A stretch of DNA of 64,000 bases from Irpex lacteus (Eukaryota; Basidiomycota; Agaricomycetes; Polyporales; Irpicaceae), in contig MQVO02000007.1 of the NCBI GenBank assembly GCA_001986395.2, forward strand, positions 1,178,001 through 1,242,000, read 5' to 3'. The notes below the pieces were generated by a model. It was not told where the DNA came from and did not search any database. It saw only the letters and a list, made by a program, of their open reading frames with translations. This document shows, in pieces, positions 35,801-47,484 of this stretch; position 1 is the first letter of the stretch, and every line of letters starts with the position of its first letter. Position numbers and translations under genes: made by a program.

Positions 35801-38800
35801 CGTCTAGGAAGCGTACAGTTTCCGCGTCTTTCCCCATGCGAGTTAGAGACATGCCGAGTCGTTCGACACTCAATGCAAGTGTTTCCTGTCACTTGGTTAG
35901 TCTTGTTTGCAAATTCCAGATGGCAGCGCCCTACCTGATACGATAGAGATATCGTCTTTATGGCAAGACGGATCGCTCGGGAGTCAAGACTTGTGTCATC
36001 TTCCAGAATGCTCACAGAGAGGTCGTGGAGATCAAGGCGGACGTTGAATTTGGAGGTAGATGTCGAGACAGTACTGTCTTCCGTATTCGCTTCGGGGTGG
36101 TCTTGGTCACTTTCGTCTCCTTGGTCAAAGGCACTGGTAAAGAATTCGAGCAAGCCTATCACCGGTTCGACGGCAAATATCACTTGTGGAGAATCAACAG
36201 TCAAGACGACCATAGAGGACGGGTCGGTGCCTCCAGAGGCGGAGTAAAGTATCATGACTTGATTACGCGTATGCTGAGCGGCTGGGATGATCTCGCGGAA
36301 CTTCGAGTTGCCTGGGCGAGTATTGCTCATAGTGAAGGATTTGAGGATCAGTTCCGCTTCGGTGGCGCCATCCGAAAGAGTCTTAGCCCGCAGAGTACTT
36401 GAGTTGAGCGCGAATCTGGTGATTCCATGATCCTTGAGGGTGTCCTCTGTTGTCGCAAAGCGGTCATAGAGGTGCAGTTTCACAGTCTCCAGAGTGATGA
36501 CAGCGTCAAGAGTACTCCACACACTCTTACCATCGCCACTCTTGTCTGTGGTCAATTCTGGTTGTAGGTCGACGATGCCTGAGGGAGACTGAATAGCTTT
36601 CCGCTCTGGCGTATCTCTGCTCTGCGGTGAGGTTGGGCCAGTCTCTTGAGGTGAAGAGGTCACGCGTGCGAGAGACTGGAGCAGTTGCATCAATAGGCGG
36701 TACTGTACTTCCGTCAGATGAAGCTTGATGTCAGAGATGCTGACGGAAACCTGTTATATCGTTAATAATGCTACTATTCAAATTGGTCAGGGGGATGACA
36801 CCAACCTGGGTGTCTGGGCGTTCAGTATCTTGAGAACGGTCAATGTCCGAGACTTGGGCGATGTCAGCGGAAGCATCGATATCATCAATCATCTTGAGTA
36901 CTGCATCCTCTCCATTGTGCGCGATAGTTGAAGACAACCGTATACCACGTAGAGCGGCTTTTGTCTTGTTAACAGGTCCCTCGTATGAGTTGTCCGCGCT
37001 GAACTCTCCAAGTCGCAGGGTCAATGCATCGCGAGATTGTTCTGGATCGGAAGGGAACACGACGATAGGGGACTGGATGGAGACTTCGTATTTCATGCGA
37101 TCAATTTCGGAGACGCTTTGCGCAGCTGCTTCGGTGGCTGCGTCATAGAGGCCTTTGAGCTTGGCCAGTTGCGTCAAGAAAACGAACAACTCTTGCAAAG
37201 GTCCTTCGAGATAATGAACCCGAACGCTGCCGGCCGCTAAATATACTGAACTCTTGATACCTGCGTATGTCTGCTTGTCCTCGGGGTTGAAAGTTTGGTA
37301 CCGGAAAGTGACTAAGTTCTCCCCCTCGATGGACAAAAGTTGCTTGAACTTGGGTTCCGCGACTACCAACGCCGAATCGTCTGTAATGGATAAACTGCCT
37401 AGCCGCCCTTCTACTCGCAAAGTATTGGCATAGAGGAAGACGGTGACGTCAGCCGTAGGCAACGACAGTGTCGCGATCTGTGTATCTCCATTAAACAGAT
37501 TGGCTAAGGGAGACTTGTCAGAGATCAGAATGAATTGATACTGTGTTGTCGTTACCTCGCACACCAGCGAATTGCAATGCAACATTGATCTTGCTTTCAT
37601 CTGCAGATTCAGCAGTTGCGTCTCCCGCGGGAATATCCTCCGGCGTAGGTGGAGTCGTAGGAGGGGTTTGGTCCCCTTGAGGTACGAACGTCGTCATGAT
37701 AAAGTCGTACAGCCCTATCAGTGGCTCTGGGGCAGCATTCATGACGACAGCGGCGATCTTGATATCCACATTCTGGTTTATCCCGTTATATACGGTGAAG
37801 AATACAGGGGATTCGAGTTGAGCGCGGCGATAGCGAACTGCTAGCAGAGCCTCCGAAGACTCGGCGGATGATGAAGTCAGCAGATGGATGGGCTCGCGTT
37901 CATTGCGGATGATGTCCATGTTCATAGATCTATATCGACTGTGAGTTGCTATGCGTGTTTCTAAGTCGGAGACATACCGTAAATCGACGTCGACCGTCAT
38001 AGTATACTTGGCGAGGGCAAACAGCAGCGAGAAGTCCGAGAACGAAACGTTGCCCAATTCTCGATCTTGGCTATCAGAGGACTTGTACAAAGTAGCACGC
38101 AGGGTGTCAACTCGGAAACTGAACTCTACAGTATGCTGCTTAATCTCAGGGGACTTAATGCATGGTTAGACATGCGTGAGTAGGATGCCGGCAGGAGAAC
38201 TCACCTCGGTCTCATCTCCTTGAGGAGCCTCGAAAAAGACCTCAGCCTCGGAATCCGAAGGAGGCGAGAGTACATCATCTCGCTTAGTCGTATGGTCCTC
38301 ATCGTCAACACTGTACTCTTCCTCGGTTGTGCCAAAGTAACCTGGAGGTAGGCGGAAGACATTGGATTTGGCCTTCGAAGAGAGGGACGGGCGGAGGCCT
38401 TCCTTATCATCGGAGCCAAATTGGGGGATTGCCACATCGACCAGCCTCATGATAGACTTGTACTTCGTGTCCGAGAAGTTGAGCTGCAAAGTAGGAAGTT
38501 GCCCGGATATTTTGAAACGCGCGAGATTGTACGCAGTAGGCACGATAGAATTTTGCACCAGGAAGTCTATATTGACTCGTTCAATCAAATGCAGGTCATC
38601 ATGCTCATTAGAAACGAGCGCAGCGCGGAGCGAGTCGAGATCATCGCCGATGAGCAGCTAGCATTGCTGTTAGCCTTGGGAACCAAGCATGATACAATGA
38701 GACTCGCCTGAGTCGATTTGAGCTTCACTGTCAGTTTGTCGTACATCAAAGACTCCAGCCTTCTATAATCCTCTTCCGAGTATTGCTGCTTCCGCTTGGC

Positions 38801-41484
38801 ATTGATTTCCTGTACCGCCTTCTTGTTGGCCAACTCGCTCTCGATAGAGATGTGACCGGCATCGAGGATTAAGTGCTTGCATGCATGAGATGTGATGCTG
38901 TGCTTTTGTCAGTCACTGACGCACGCCCAGTAAAGACGTAACACACCTCTCCGGTACAATGATTATAGGTGCCGCGAGTTCTATGTGTACGTCGATGGTC
39001 TTGTGCGTCTGCAATGCGTATTCCAAGCCAGCTCTAGTCTGGCTACGAATACCTTCAAGGGTCTGACCGGCTGCGTCCTAAAGCGTGCTTGTTTTAACTT
39101 TGACATCGCATACAATGGAGGTGAACGTACGAGTAAAGCCTCGACCGACTCCAACTGACTGGCCGGGGGCTTGAAGAACTTGTAGATCGCTTCGACATAC
39201 CCTCGATGATACACTATCTCCATATTTCGCATCTTGACCGTTAAAGCACTGTCGGCACTGTCGTCGAGAGGATTGTTTTCGAACTGCAAAAAGAAGAACG
39301 GATCTGCATCTTCCGAGATGTCGAAAGATTGCTTCTGACCCGCCACAGCACCATTCTTCTCGTCTTGAACGTAGATGATACGAGGGTACAGTGTATTTGT
39401 AGTCGTGCCATCATGAACTGCGAAGCTTGTCAATGATAGTGAAGTCTCGAAATTATCCGTTCGTTGAAGGAAGGTTGTCTGGAACCTATCCAGGACTATA
39501 GAAATTATTTCTGTGTTTCTGCCATGAGGGTCCGTCTTCAGAGCGAAAGAACCGCGTTCGAGCGTCGCAACCACCTTCACCTTCAAAGCATCTCTAGGAG
39601 CTTCAAAGGAGGCAGCAAGAGCAGATTTCTCGTCGTAGTCGAGGACTTCGTACAGCTCCTTCCTCTGCTCATCCGTCAGGTCTCCAGAGAACGCCGGATC
39701 GCTAAGCCCTGTTTGAGAATTACTTGGCCCTCCCGACGAGCCCCACAGCCAACTTGACCAGCTGCCCCTATTCTGCGTCTGTTGCTCCTTCTTCTTCTCA
39801 TCCTCAAGTTTCTTTCGGGCCGCGATATCCTTCTTGAGCTGAGAGCGCGCAATGGAACGGTAGAACCGGAGATCCTCGTACGACAGCTTCTTCTCCAGTG
39901 AATCAAGCAGTCCCTGATCTTGAGGAGAGAGAGGACCAAGCTGTTTGCTCATAAATAGCTCGACATATCTCTTGCGATCATCTCGTCGCTCAGCAAAGTA
40001 AGCCCACGTCCATCGTCTGTGTCTATCACGAACTTCCTCCAGTATGGCGGCGCGAGCAAACTTCCATAAGGCCTTTGGTTTATCTGCTTCGAATTGCTCG
40101 ATAGCGGGCCTATACTTGTGATACTGGTGCTGCCGAATGTAGAAATGATACATGTCGACCAGCGAGATGGCGTCCCGATACTGGTTGTCATCGAGAAGAA
40201 CACCGATCTCGTCGAAGAGAAGTTGAATGTCGAACTTCGGCGTGTCCTTGTCTGATTTTTGGTTCATCTTAACCTGTTACCAAAGTAAGTTGTGATTTAT
40301 CGATGTACGAGCCGGTACCTACCCTCCCTTGTCCGGAAACGGGCTTCAAAACAAATTGGTGATCTGGGAGCTGCTTGCCATGGGCAATCTTGACGGGATG
40401 GTGAGTGTGATATTTTTAGCACCTGAGTATTCAACCTACCAGCTCGGTAAACTTCTCAACGAACTCTTGATGAGGAAGACCCGCTAGACTTGTAGCGTCC
40501 GTGTCGAAATACACCGCCAGAGACTCCAGTTGCGCCAGCTTGACAAACCAATTCAGCTTCGTTTTCGGTGCAGCTCCCGATTGTTTCACACACCTTGTGA
40601 ATAACGCGCGCCGTGCTGTCAATGAACGCTGGAAGCCATTGGTCGTTCACGGAAGCGGCTGTGAACCCAGCGAGCGTAATACCGGCGGCAAAGGGGTGCT
40701 GTGGACCAATGAGGATATGGAGTGTTGGGATAAACTCGAAACCTTACCCCAGGGACGCTGAGTTTGTCCTCGTATCGAATGTGAATATTCTTCACGGTTA
40801 TCTGCAAATTGTTAATAATCTTGGTCATAAGCGACGAAATGAGGCCCTGCTGCTGGGGAGTATCTGTCTTAAGTGATTAGTGCCATATATCTGCATTGCA
40901 TGCAATCACGCACTTTGTCCTTGCTCCGCCTGCCCTTGTAAATGTAGCAGCTCGGCATTTTGAAGTCGCTCCGCCTTCGCCGCTTGCATACGTCGCTCCT
41001 CTTCTTCAGCATCATAGGTACTTTCCGAAGACGGGACGACCAAAAGGTACACATCTTCTATCAGCACTTCCACGGGCTGATTTCCAAGGTTCATCCAGTG
41101 AAGAGACAGGGAGAATTTGCCGAGGTGACCTGTATCATAATATAGCAAAGTCTTAGATCATGTTTGAGCCGCATACCTTCAATTACATCTACTGGCAACC
41201 TGAACTTGTCCAACGCGCCTTTCTTCAGGCGTAGGTTGCGCAGAGTCAATTGGCCTTGCGCGCGCGAACTATGAGTCACGACATTGATACTAGATAATAG
41301 CTGACACACCTTGGCCAATACCATAGTTCACCTGATTGAGATCCAGATTCTCGACATACGGGGCCAAGACACGATTGAACAGCTATTTATGAGTAGTAAT
41401 CTCATAAGACGCGACCCGCTGCGCAAAAGATAGCAAACCACGTACGACGTTCAAGACCTCTTTACCCGGATCTAGCCACCACAT
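29829..41484 (-). CDS. VPS13: Vacuolar protein sorting-associated protein 13 (bridge-like lipid transfer protein)
   Basis: A full-length VPS13, a rod-shaped protein that carries bulk phospholipid between membranes at ER contact sites. The minus-strand gene covers about 11.7 kb and has many small introns. I fixed the ends and checked several exons but not every junction. The start MWWLDPGKEVLNV-LFNRVLAPYVENLD begins the chorein domain, whose first exon is 41484-41446. The next exons read GQLTLRNLRLKKGALDKF and HLGKFSLSLHWMNLGNQPVEVLIEDVYLL. A long exon (about 40267-39070) contains RRWTWAYFAERRDDRKRYVE. The middle holds the VAB/SHR-binding region (about 34900-32100). The end carries GKGLVG, AVTKPVIGVFDLASNV, TTTVFDNPARERVRLPR, GALGQYWMRDLDKG and a PH-like LTTNRVISFWSNRLRVEWQI, with the stop at 29831-29829. 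The upstream region carries an inserted repeat element. Confidence 0.93.
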
Positions 41485-41697
41485 CTTGGCCTTCGCGAGG
41501 AAAGCTTGGGGGATGGACGGAGATTCCTTTCACTGTGTAGTGAGTGTCGAGTTACGCTGGGAGGAACGGTCGCTGAATTATCGAGATCATTTCTCCGGTA
41601 CGTCATCTTGAAACGAACGGTGGATCTGGTCCGGCAGCTCGGCGAGGTCCATCTCTCCGTCCGGCACTCGTCCGGGCGTGCCTGTACTGTGGCAGTA

Positions 41698-42271
41698 AGG
41701 TAGGCGTCACTAGGAACAAGCACCCTTATGTAAGCAGCGCCCGCCCTCCCGACTCCCGCCCCTAACAGCGCCGACACCGAACATGATATCGTCTGTTTGA
41801 TCAATAGGAAATGTTGTTAGAAGTATGTAGCATCGTTCTTATTGAGCAGAATAATTAATTATGGCATATAGAGTGACTGGTAGGCGAAAAATCTCCCCGA
41901 ATACAAAACGTCTCCTTTTCTGATTCTGAGTCGTTTGGCGAGGTCTTTCAAAATTCGCCCTGCGATTTTGGCCGGGCGCTTGTGGCGTAGGGTTACTATA
42001 TGTGGTAATCAATCAATCAATCTATCCAGGATCTGATGGAGCGCTAGAATAAGTGCCCCATGGGTACACTCAGCACCAGTCCTTGTACGGCAGCACAAAC
42101 GCTGACATACTTCTCGCACTGAATGTGTCGCATAGATACCATAGTCAACCAAAATACGCCTCATAGAGTGATAAAAAGTATGTGTTCAAAACTTCGACTC
42201 TCCGATTTGGCCGGCGTCTATTCAAGCGCCTCTGCTTACATAAGGGTGGTTGTTCCTAGTGACGCCTACCT
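41698..42271. mobile_element. MITE-like element with 40-bp terminal inverted repeats
   Basis: Two arms, 41698-41737 and 42232-42271, are inverted copies of each other over 40 bases with one mismatch. Each begins AGGTAGGCGTCACTAGGAAC reading inward. The 574-base unit is flanked by TA on both sides (41696-41697 and 42272-42273), fitting a TA target-site duplication as made by Tc1/mariner-type transposases. No transposase frame is present, so it would be non-autonomous. It lies about 215 bases upstream of the VPS13 start codon, between VPS13 and its short paralogue. The inverted repeat is seen directly; mobility is inferred. Confidence 0.72.
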
Positions 42272-42798
42272 TAATCTAGTGAACACCGACTCTCAACGTT
42301 CTCAACGGAGTCTTCTCATGATAATTCGTGAAACTACTAGCCGGTGAATTACATCGATCACATTTGGATGTATCACAGCTCTCGGCATAACCAAGTAGCA
42401 AAATTTCTCATGCAGCATTTGAGATTCGACTGAGCTGACAAGTAGATACTTGAACTTTACAAACGTCATTTCTCGAATTATTGAGTAATTGGTGCTCTAA
42501 GATGCACGCAAGCGTGGTACATCGAAGCACAATGGCGGATCCACAGCTTCAAGCCTCCGGCTGGACAGTACTTCGCAGTACGATTCAAAGGTTACCTGGC
42601 CTCCGCCAAGAATCACATACTATAACTAACTGTCAATATACACCTCTGATTATATAACGCGCATAGCTCACCGGCTTTCAGCCATAGCTGTCCTTTGCAT
42701 TTCCGATGGTCAAGGGCCAGGGAGCTCATTAATAGTTCTCCGATGATAGAAATTCCGTCGATTGTGGAACGTTCGGCATGGTTGAAAGCCTACAGTAA

Positions 42799-45277
42799 CT
42801 AGCGGGGAGCTGGGGTGGAGGGTACAATGCGCGCTCTGACCGAAGCGGACAACTGCAGTACAAACGTCGACACTTCCGTTGTAGTGGCTTGCGATTCGTC
42901 TTGCACGCGTAACGAGAACAGCGTACGTAGTGTCTGCCCTGCAACAGATGCCCAGCGAAAGAACGAGCTTGAGCGCATGAGCCAATCTAGCAAACATTTG
43001 AACGACTCGGATTGTGTGTCTGGGAGTTTAAAGAACTCGCAAAGTGCGTCCAAGTAGCTACGCCGGTAAACCATCTCCAGATCGTGCGTGTGAACGGTTA
43101 CCACACTTTCCGCCTGAGAATCCCTAGGGTCCGATTCGACCTTCAGGACGAAAAACGGTTCCTTATCGACGGTAAGTTGCATACTCGACACAGTTGTTTG
43201 AGGCTCGGAGGCGTGGTGTGAGTTGCCATCTTTCACATAGATGACTAGAGGATCAGATGTGTTCGAATCCGATCCATCGCGTACCACGACGCTCGCAAGT
43301 GTTACGATAGTTTCTCGACTATTCGGCCGTTGTCTGAAAGTGACGTGGAACTTGTCCAGGGTGATCGAGACGATGTCGGTGTTCCTCCCAAGCGGATCCG
43401 TCTTGAGTACCAGCGACCCGCACGCCAGTTTCACAGCAACTCTTGTGTTCACTGGGCTACCCCCTGATGCACATGACCAGATATGGCCTGATTGTTGCGC
43501 GACTGTGGGGTTCAGTATTGATTTCGATTCCGAATTTGATTGCGATTTCGCGATGAGGCGGTAGAGCCGAAGGTCATCGTACGATAGTTTATCCTCGAGA
43601 GCCTCCAGTACCGGGACATCCTGAGTGTGCGTTATAAAAATGAATGGCCCTTGCCCAAGTAGAGTGATCGTCCTACCTTCGGATCGAGGATGCCAGCCTC
43701 GTTCCTCGCCCATACGTCAATGTAGCGCTTGCGTTCGTCACGGCGCTCGGCGAACCAGGTCCAGGTCCATCTACGCTGGCGATCCCGAACTTTGCTCATG
43801 ATCGCACCCGTCGCCAGCCTCCACAGAGCCGCAGGTCCGATCTTCCCAGCGTTGTCTGCAGCAAGATACTGAGACATATATCGGCGAAATCTCCTTCGCC
43901 GTAAATAGCAGTGATACATATCGACGAACGATATGATGCTGCGGTACTGGCTGTCATTGAAGGAGATGAATATGTCATCAACGACCAGTTGAATGTCGAA
44001 AAGCGGAGATTCTCCATGTGATCCTTTATTTAGTCGAATCTGACAATTGACTATCAGGACACTCGTAATTGATATCGCTCAGACCTGCACACTTACCTTG
44101 CCTTGGCTGTTGACCGGTTTCAGGATATACTGACGTCCAGGAGTGTCATGGTGTATAATCTATGTCGGGAAGATTCGAGCGATATCGGATGCGAGTGCAT
44201 AAAACTTACGTACGCATTCTACGCTCTCCCTGACAAATTCGTTGTGTGAGAGATGCCCTAGACTCGTAGTGTTCGTGTCTAGATACAGAGCCAAGGACTC
44301 CAATTGTACCAACTGCATACTATTAGCCAAAACAGCACCTCCGAGCGCACTGTGCACGATCACTTGCCTTGTGAGTCTCTTCGGGCACATCCTTGATGTC
44401 ATCAAAAGACCGGTATCCTTCGACCGATGTCGATGTGAACTCTGCTAAAGTTATACCCACAGCAAACAGTTCCTAGAATGGAATCGTTATCAGCATCCTC
44501 GAGAAAATGGTCAGTCTACTCCCACACCTTCGGTACGCTCATCCTGTCTTCGTATCGCAAATGAACGTTCCTCACAGACACCTTGAGGCTACCAACAACA
44601 CTCGCAATGAGAGTATGAAGGGACTCATGCTGGAGTGGAGTAGCTGAAATGCGGAGTGAATATCGGACTGTGATACAATCAATGTGCTTCCATACCTGCA
44701 CTTTGAAACTTGGCTTCAAACTGCCAGCATAGAAGATCTGCAAGTCTCAGTCGCTCTAGTTTCGTAAAGCGTGCCCGTTCGCGTTGTTTAGCGGTATCAA
44801 TATTGAGGTCGGATGACGGAGCGACTAATAGATGGACATCTTCTATCTCGACCTGTATGGGCTCATTACCGAGATTCTGCCAGTTGACAATTAATGTGAA
44901 TTTTCCAACATGTCCTGCAGCGTGTTAGAAGAGGAGCAAAAATAGATGGGAATGTGTACCAACCGTGTACGAATTGCACCGGCAAGAGAAATCTCTCCAG
45001 TGGACCTTTATTCAGACGAAGGTTACGAAGAGTTAGATGTCCTGTATAGAAGCATTAACGATGCCTTCTATTTTTGAAAGCGTGATCTATGGCACCCTTT
45101 TCTATACCATTCTTCACATCCTCCAAGTCCAAAGTCTCTACGTACGGACCTAGAACATGGTTCACAACCTGCACAGTAGTGTGGTCAGAACTGATTCGCT
45201 TAGACGGAGCAGCCCTATCATGGAATACTTACAGTACCCAGGATCCTCTTCAGATTCCCCGGGTCCAGCCACCACAT
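42799..45277 (-). CDS. Short VPS13 paralogue (chorein N-terminal region only), 660 residues
   Basis: An intact gene matching only the first ~650 residues of VPS13. Exons are 45277-45233, 45168-45096, 45041-44964, 44914-44696, 44643-44528, 44472-44368, 44312-44214, 44159-44097, 44039-43677 and 43620-42799, all in phase, with no internal stops. The start MWWLDPGNLKR and segments NHVLGPYVETLDLEDVKNGI, GHLTLRNLRLNKG, LKVSVRNVHLRYEDRMSVP, DRQRRWTWTWFAERRDERKRY and LEDKLSYDDLRLYRLIAKSQ mirror VPS13. Intron positions are mostly shared with VPS13, so it arose by DNA duplication, not retroposition. The protein ends (SVRARIVPSTPAPR) within a segment that continues in full-length VPS13. One intron (44367-44313) starts with GC. 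It may act as a short lipid-binding chorein protein or a competitor of VPS13; it may also be decaying. Confidence 0.85.
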
Positions 45278-46076
45278 CCAGGCTGCCACACGGGTCCGCT
45301 AGGAGCTTCACCCCTACAAGAGAGATGACAATGGCCAGCGACAAGCACTCCCAGATCGAAATTACTATCTGGCTGCCTGAGATCAACTCGGCTTACATAA
45401 CAAAACCGGCGGCGGTTATGCCCGGGGCACGTCCGCCGGGAGCCCGTTACTCAATTGGAAGGTAAACGCGATGAACCACTTACCACCAGGGTCCAGTACT
45501 GCAACCACTGTATTCTGGCCACAGTGCCATGACCCGGCATTCTCTACCGTACAGTGTAGCCATTCCCTTCATAAACTTCGATTCACGCAATGTTTCGGTC
45601 ATAGCTGAACGTCCTTGCGATTATGTTTAGGACCAAGGCAATAGCGGGCGTGGTCGAGTCCCACCCTCGATATTCGAGGCTCTATTTCACATCCAGATCA
45701 TGTTGTGAGATATGGTCAGACGACAGCACGTCCTCCCCACTTCGCATGGCTGCGACCCCGCACGGCTTTATCTTAATCGCTCTACAAGGTCACACGGCAG
45801 GCCCCTTACGCGCATATGTGTCGGGGCCCATGCAGTAGCTTATTTCGCGCGTTCTAGAGTTGAAATGAACCTCAAATAAATCCTGTCGCTCTATGTCGTA
45901 CATCCGAGTCCCTGCCGCCCTCTCCCGGTTCCTGCCGTGAAGCTGGCAACGAGGTCGGGGTTCTTATATCTGCATTCTGTCTTCTTTACCTTTACAGGCT
46001 GTCCTATATCTATCCTGACGCTCATCGCACTTCTTTAGCCTTTCCCCCTCCTACCGTGCTTGTTCCCGCCCTCACT
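45278..46076. promoter_or_regulatory. Divergent region between the VPS13 paralogue and the 151-residue gene
   Basis: About 800 bases. The part next to 46077 is pyrimidine-rich and probably forms the leader of the plus-strand gene. I see no other supported feature. Confidence 0.4.
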
Positions 46077-46846
46077 ATGCTCTCCGTTCAGCCTCAGCCT
46101 CAGCCAGTTCCCGTACCCTCTCAACTCCCTCACCACATTGAACAGCACCGATCACCAAAGACCGTGCAACTTAACGAGGTATGTAATGTCCCGTCATGGC
46201 CCATGGTGAGATAGCCTGACACGTCTGCACCCAGTTAGGAACTCTACAGGATGCGCTGGAACCCTTCGCCCAGTCAGTACCTCTCTACTGCACTGCGTGA
46301 CACCTGTCTCACAACCCTCTCCTGCAGGCTGATTAGCAGGTCGGGGCGCTCTGTGCGGCTACATTGCACTATACCCACCACCATCTTGTCGTGTGACACC
46401 TGTATATTGCCTCATGTCCCATCTTATGGCCTACAGCTGATGCATATTGTCTTCCAGTTGTCGATGCCCAGGATCTCCAAGACCTACGAACGCGCTCACT
46501 GGTCTTTGTGCATGATCTGGTCGAGGCGCTTCGTGCTCAAGGGGTGCGTTATTTAAGCCTCATGTGTCCCTCGTGATCCATCCGATTCTCACCCTCAATT
46601 CGGTAGATACCTACGTCGTACCGCCTTCAACCATCCAGCTGCCCGTTATGCGTCGTTTGCGCTTTACCTTCAGACCTCGATGCCAATAAGGTGAAGGCAT
46701 CAGCGCTAGCGGCCGTCGAAAATGCCCACCTTTCTTTAAGGTATGAGTTCATCTCGCTTAACATGAACCCTCGGATCTCACGCCATGACAGGAAAAAAGC
46801 CCTTCTCGCTGACTTGGAGGACGGCCTGGCACTCGTCATCACATAG
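46077..46846 (+). CDS. Small helical protein of unknown function, 151 residues
   Basis: I do not recognise the family. The model has six exons: 46077-46178, 46235-46276, 46340-46390, 46472-46543, 46607-46740 and 46792-46846. All phases close and the total is 456 bases. The product begins with a P/Q-rich leader (QPQPQPVPVPSQLP), then helices LGTLQDALEPFAQSVGALC and DLQDLRTRSLVFVHDLVEAL, a short Cys-containing stretch, and a strong final helix ASALAAVENAHLSLRKKALL ending DLEDGLALVIT. No signal peptide or membrane span is visible. The size and helices would suit a subunit of a larger complex, which is speculation. Exon borders 3-5 are the least certain. Confidence 0.6.
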
Positions 46847-47484
46847 ATATATCCTGCCATCCTGCGCATTTTGTTTTCTTCCATTGTCTCGCTCTCGCAT
46901 CTTCACGTCTGCATCATATATTCTTTGGGCGGCTTGCTACCTGGGCCTCTCTGATTTGGGCTCTCATCTGTATCTATGGACTTGGAAACTCTTGCTTTTT
47001 TCAATATTTTGTACGTATATAACACTTCAATCTCACGATGACTGTTCTTTGTAAAGTCATCCACTGGCATGTCCCACATGCAAGAAGGGTCCCAGCGCGG
47101 CGTTCACGGCACTGATGGGGTTGTTCGGTAACGATCAAATCTTGACATTATCATGAGCTTGGTGCGCTCAAGGAAGAGCGAAATAGGCTGTATTTCTTTT
47201 CGTACACATAACTCAGTGACTGAGATACAGAGGCTTTGGAAGTTGTTGAGTAATGCGCCGACTGTGGTTGGAACGTTGAGTATGTTACGGAGGGCAGCTT
47301 AGGCTAAGTTAGCCTTCGGAGATGGAGGTCATCGTGATTATAGGTCCACGTGGGTACACTCCGTGAAGCGCCCGGGCATGGCCGAGCAGCAAAAGACGCG
47401 CCTGGTCCGAGACTGCTGATTTTTGCCAGAGCATCCACTTCGACTCTCCCGCTGGCTCTCTCTGTCACCACGTAACTCTCCCCC
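46847..47484. other. Intergenic region upstream of the elongase
   Basis: About 640 bases holding the 3' end of the small gene and the elongase promoter. A minus-strand open frame crossing into the elongase is its shadow. Nothing else supported. Confidence 0.4.

Noticed and set aside
41472..42347. Two unrelated-looking frames sharing the peptide AYIRVxVPSDAYL
   Set aside because: The shared peptide comes from the two arms of the inverted repeat, not from genes.
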